This document shows, piece after piece, positions 55,761 to 58,728 of a DNA stretch of 58,728 bases. The notes under the pieces are model-generated. The model had not been told where the DNA came from, did not search any database, and saw nothing but the letters and a program-made list of their open reading frames with translations. The translations under genes were made by a program, and so were the position numbers. The stretch's first letter is position 1. The number at the start of each line of letters is the position of its first letter. Source of the DNA: Pseudomonadota bacterium. Lineage in GTDB: Bacteria > Desulfobacterota > Desulfovibrionia > Desulfovibrionales > Desulfovibrionaceae. The stretch lies in NCBI GenBank assembly GCA_023403845.1, contig JAEYDL010000031.1:1-58728 (forward strand), in the 5' to 3' direction.

Positions 55761-57494
55761 TTACAGTTCCCAGCTTGCAAGGACGCTCTTGCGCCAGTCT
55801 GCAAAGGCCTCGGCGAAGCCTTCGAGCGGCAGTTCTCCCTTTTCGCCCGTTTTGCGGTTCTTGACTTCGACGATGCCGCGGGCAAGCCCCTTGCCGCCGA
55901 GAACGATCTGCATGGGCAGGCCTATCAAATCGGCATCCTTGAACTTGACGCCGGGACGTTCTTCGCGATCGTCAAGCATGACGTCGAGTCCGAGATCGGA
56001 GAGCTGCGCGTACAGTTCGTCCGCTTTGGCGGACACATCGGCGTTTTTGGGATCGAGGTTGATGAGTTCGAGGTCGAACGGGGCGAGCGGCGGAGGGAAG
56101 ACGATGCCGTCGCGGTCGTTGTTCTGCTCGATGCAGGCTGCGACCACGCGGGAAACGCCGATACCGTAGCACCCCATGATAATGGTTTGTTCCTTGCCGT
56201 TCTCATCAAGATAGATGGCGTTGAGCGCCTTGGAATACTTGGTTCCCAGCTTGAAGACGTGGCCCACTTCGATGCCCTTGGCCAGCCCCACGGTTTTGCC
56301 GCAGTGCGGGCAGACGTCCGTTTCGGTGATCATGCGCAGATCGGCATAGCTGAATTCCGGAACATCGCGCTTCAGATCCACATGCAGCAGGTGCGCGTCG
56401 GCCTTGTTGGCTCCCACGATCCAGTCCGTGCCGGCCATGAGTTCGTGATCGGCCACGATGCGCCCGGCGGCAAAGCCGACGGGACCGGCAAAGCCGACGG
56501 GAGCCCCGGTCCAGGCCGTTACCTGTTCCGGGGAGGCCATGACCACTTCATCGGCGTCGAGCAGGTTCTTGAGCTTGATTTCGTTCAGTTCGCGGTCACC
56601 GCGCACCAGCGCCGCCACAGGCTGGCCGTCTACGACATACAGAAGCGTCTTGATTACTCTTTTGGCGGGAACCTGCAGGAAGGCGCAGATTTCCTCTATG
56701 GTATGCTTGCCGGGGGTATCCGCCGTTTCCATGGCCGGGCAGACAGCCCCGGCTCCGGCGGACTGGGCGGCAGGAGCGGAGACGGGCGCGCGTTCCACGT
56801 TGGCGGACCAGTCGCAGGCCGTGCAGTAGGCTATGGTGTCTTCTCCCGTTTCGGCGAGGACCATGAATTCATGCGAGAAGTTGCCTCCGATGGAGCCGGA
56901 ATCGGCTTCCACCGGACGGAAACGCAACCCCATGCGTCTGAAGATGCGCTTGTAGGCTTCAAACATGTTCTTGTAGCTGACGTCGGCCCTGGCATCGTCG
57001 CGGTCAAAGGAATAGGCGTCCTTCATCATGAACTCGCGTCCGCGCATGAGACCGAAACGGGGGCGGATCTCGTCACGGAACTTGCTCTGAATCTGATAGA
57101 GATTCATGGGCAACTGGCGATAGGACCGCACCTCGCCCCGGAGCAGGTCGGTAACGACTTCCTCATGCGTGGGGCCGAGGCAGTAGTCGCGCTCGTGACG
57201 ATCCTTGAAGCGGAGGAGCTCCTTGCCGTAGTGCTCCCAGCGTCCGGACTCCTTCCAGAGATCGCCGGGCTGTACCGTGGGCATGAGGATTTCCTGGGCG
57301 CCTGCCCGGTTCATCTCTTCACGGACGATGGCGGCGACCTTGTTCAGCGTGCGCAGCCCCAGCGGCAGCCACGTGTAGATGCCGGACGTGAGCTTGCGGA
57401 TCATGCCCGCACGAACAAGCAGCTTGTGGCTGATGACCTCGGCGTCACCGGGGGCTTCTTTGAGGGTGGGAATATACCATTGGCTCCAGCGCAT
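55761..57494 (-). CDS. proS: Prolyl-tRNA synthetase
   Basis: ProRS charges tRNA-Pro. The 577-aa protein is the bacterial form. Class II motif 1 is near 47-70, motif 2 (CLGPTHEEVV, FRDEIRPRFGLMRGREFMMKDAYSF) near 107-157, and an editing insertion domain at about 225-385 (KTLLYVVDGQPVAALVRGD) removes mischarged alanine. Motif 3 (GCYGIGVSRVVAACIEQ) and an anticodon domain follow. A short in-protein repeat, PVGFAGPVGFA, lies in the insertion domain. Confidence 0.96.
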   Translation of the reverse strand: MRWSQWYIPTLKEAPGDAEVISHKLLVRAGMIRKLTSGIYTWLPLGLRTLNKVAAIVREEMNRAGAQEILMPTVQPGDLWKESGRWEHYGKELLRFKDRHERDYCLGPTHEEVVTDLLRGEVRSYRQLPMNLYQIQSKFRDEIRPRFGLMRGREFMMKDAYSFDRDDARADVSYKNMFEAYKRIFRRMGLRFRPVEADSGSIGGNFSHEFMVLAETGEDTIAYCTACDWSANVERAPVSAPAAQSAGAGAVCPAMETADTPGKHTIEEICAFLQVPAKRVIKTLLYVVDGQPVAALVRGDRELNEIKLKNLLDADEVVMASPEQVTAWTGAPVGFAGPVGFAAGRIVADHELMAGTDWIVGANKADAHLLHVDLKRDVPEFSYADLRMITETDVCPHCGKTVGLAKGIEVGHVFKLGTKYSKALNAIYLDENGKEQTIIMGCYGIGVSRVVAACIEQNNDRDGIVFPPPLAPFDLELINLDPKNADVSAKADELYAQLSDLGLDVMLDDREERPGVKFKDADLIGLPMQIVLGGKGLARGIVEVKNRKTGEKGELPLEGFAEAFADWRKSVLASWEL

Positions 57495-57521
57495 AGATTG
57501 TACCTCAGTAATGGACTTTAT

Positions 57522-57548
57522 GAAGGACGCCCCATCCGGGCGTCCTTC
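57522..57548. other. Perfect 11-bp hairpin upstream of proS
   Basis: GAAGGACGCCC and GGGCGTCCTTC pair around a 5-nt loop between divergent proS and the outer-membrane gene, 28 nt before the proS start. No T run follows on the minus strand. It could be a terminator for plus-strand transcripts (CTTT follows) or a regulatory stem for proS. Confidence 0.5.
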
Positions 57549-57693
57549 CTTTGGAGGCTATATCCGGAATGGATGCGAAACGCAAAAGATATCCGGAAAG
57601 GCAGGACTGTACAAGTCCCTTCGGATCGGTATATGTTTCATCGGGTCAGCCGAAGGCCGCATGGCTCAATCCGATCGGCATCACAGGAGAAAG

Positions 57694-58569
57694 ATGATGA
57701 AAATGCTCAGGAACGCATGGATGGCGCTCTTGGCGCTGGCCTTCTTGGCCTTCGCCGCGCCTCAGGCCGGACTGGCCTATGAAGGGGACGGACCGCGTTT
57801 CGGATTCAATACCCAGACCTACAGCAAGGCCGACGTGGACAGCGGCGGCAAATATTCGCGGACGGACATGAATTTCCGGGCAAGGTACAAATGGCTGACC
57901 TTTGCCTACACCCGTTCCGACTATGACTGGAGCAGCACCGGAGACGCCCGCATCAGCAAGGGGCGCAATCCGTGGGATACTCTGCACAAGCTGTCTCTGG
58001 ACGCAGCTTTCGACGGCTACCTCAGCGAAAGTGTGGACTGGTTCGCCGGGGCGACGCTCGTTTCCGGTTTTGAGAGTCAGGTCTGGAATTCCTTCAGCCT
58101 GATGCCCCGGGCGGGGCTGACCTTCCGTGCCACGCCCGAGTTCAAGTTCCATTTGGGAGCAGTGGGCATTGTCGCGCCCGCGCATTCCATGCTTCTGCCC
58201 CTGGTGGGACTCGAGTGGCGCGATTCCTACGACATGGGCCTTTCCGCCAAGCTTGGCTTCCCGGCCACCCAGATTCAGTACCGCTTCAACGAGATGGTGG
58301 CAGCCAGACTTTCCGCAAAGTGGACGCGTGATCTTTACCGCCTTGCCAGCGACAGTTCCGTGGCCCGCAAGGGGTATATGGAGGAAGAGTCGGTCACTTC
58401 GGGCGCATACCTCGACCTGACTCCCATCGATCGTCTGAAACTTACGGTCGGCGCGGAAATGATGGCCTGGCGCTCCATGCGCGTTTACGACAAGGACGGG
58501 GACAAGATGTCCAAGACGGACATGGATCCTTCGGTCGGCGCAGTCTTGCGTGCGAGCTACAGCTTCTAG
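57694..58569 (+). CDS. Outer-membrane beta-barrel protein
   Basis: The 291-aa product starts MMKMLRNAWM with AGGAGA just upstream; the second ATG (57697) has better spacing and is equally possible. A signal peptide ends near residue 29 (AGLA/YE). The mature protein has alternating amphipathic strands rich in aromatic residues (RARYKWLTFAYTRSDYDW) and ends in ASYSF, the C-terminal Phe typical of BamA-inserted proteins. The family and substrate are unknown. Confidence 0.75.
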   Translation: MMKMLRNAWMALLALAFLAFAAPQAGLAYEGDGPRFGFNTQTYSKADVDSGGKYSRTDMNFRARYKWLTFAYTRSDYDWSSTGDARISKGRNPWDTLHKLSLDAAFDGYLSESVDWFAGATLVSGFESQVWNSFSLMPRAGLTFRATPEFKFHLGAVGIVAPAHSMLLPLVGLEWRDSYDMGLSAKLGFPATQIQYRFNEMVAARLSAKWTRDLYRLASDSSVARKGYMEEESVTSGAYLDLTPIDRLKLTVGAEMMAWRSMRVYDKDGDKMSKTDMDPSVGAVLRASYSF

Positions 58570-58591
58570 CCGAAAACATTTTTTATAAGCA

Positions 58592-58627
58592 GGGGCATGT
58601 CAGAGTTTCTGACGTGCCCCTTTTTTT
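58592..58627 (+). terminator. Terminator after outer-membrane protein gene
   Basis: A 12-bp stem (GGGGCATGTCAG with CTGACGTGCCCC, one wobble) with an AGTTT loop is followed by seven T residues. Confidence 0.93.
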
Positions 58628-58637
58628 CGTGAACGAA

Positions 58638-58660
58638 AACTCCCCGCTAAGCGGGGAGTT
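58638..58660. repeat. 23-bp palindrome near the window edge
   Basis: AACTCCCCGCT and AGCGGGGAGTT are perfect inverted arms around a single A. It lies 10 nt beyond the terminator. Read on the minus strand it ends in TTTT and could terminate a gene lying to the right, outside the window. A hairpin of this type also occurs at the ends of IS200/IS605 elements. Confidence 0.5.
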
Positions 58661-58728
58661 CCAAAAAGGCGAAGCCTATACCTATCCACAAAAAGCTCTC
58701 CTTTGCTTAGAAGGAAGTTGTCCTGACT

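Noticed and set aside
56461..56510. Tandem 17-nt duplication in proS
   Set aside because: It gives the repeat PVGFAGPVGFA in frame; the motif GPVG is normal at this place, so it is ordinary coding variation and too short to be a variable tract.
55686..57782. Nearly 700-codon plus-strand frame opposite proS
   Set aside because: It runs antisense through the whole of proS with its class II motifs; a shadow of codon bias.

Overview
The window is a stretch of bacterial chromosome, GC-rich except for one AT-rich patch, and reads as Desulfovibrionaceae (sulfate/sulfite-reducing Desulfobacterota). This rests on recognising a flavoredoxin-type flavin reductase, a CobA-HemD fusion, a type III glutamine synthetase, a PglB/STT3 oligosaccharyltransferase and several small proteins I associate with that family. 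No database search was possible. I saw no tRNA, rRNA, CRISPR array, prophage or transposase.

Layout: 1-5.9 kb holds a truncated membrane gene, a small conserved gene with a possible upstream ORF, miaB with a PHP phosphoesterase, and pyrB-pyrC. 6.1-13.2 kb runs on the plus strand: hemW, pepP, then a surface-glycan block (two GT4 glycosyltransferases, an O-antigen ligase and a GT9 glycosyltransferase). 13.2-26.7 kb has a rhomboid protease, rpmB, carB, purF, cimA, flavoredoxin, an NFACT/RqcH protein, dksA and type III glutamine synthetase. 27-29.1 kb is dnaA with a candidate oriC. 29.1-39.6 kb has uup, der, serS, a lipoprotein, cobA-hemD, purN, an MFS transporter and a periplasmic protein. 39.8-49.7 kb has pglB, a TraR-like zinc finger, a YhcH-family protein, argD, dut, a hotdog thioesterase, a MoaB/Mog protein, queF-coaX-tilS and two small envelope proteins. 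50-58.6 kb has the minus-strand group xseA, M23 peptidase, xseB, ispA, dxs, then proS and an outer-membrane beta-barrel protein.

The most notable feature is the glycan block. Two genes each carry a long pure CT dinucleotide tract (16 and 15 units) inside the coding sequence. Both tracts leave the gene out of frame, and in both the loss of one unit restores it. This looks like a two-switch phase-variation system for surface polysaccharide. One switched gene lies in an AT-rich segment that looks transferred.

The second is the pyrBC leader: a sigma70-like promoter, a 41-codon leader ORF, a U-rich stretch and a strong terminator covered by the end of that ORF, about 120 nt before pyrB. It copies the logic of enterobacterial pyrL-pyrBI UTP-sensed attenuation. 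A weaker arrangement of the same kind precedes carB. Other points worth checking are the oriC/dnaA context without dnaN or gyrB, a lone PglB, and several unexplained hairpins.
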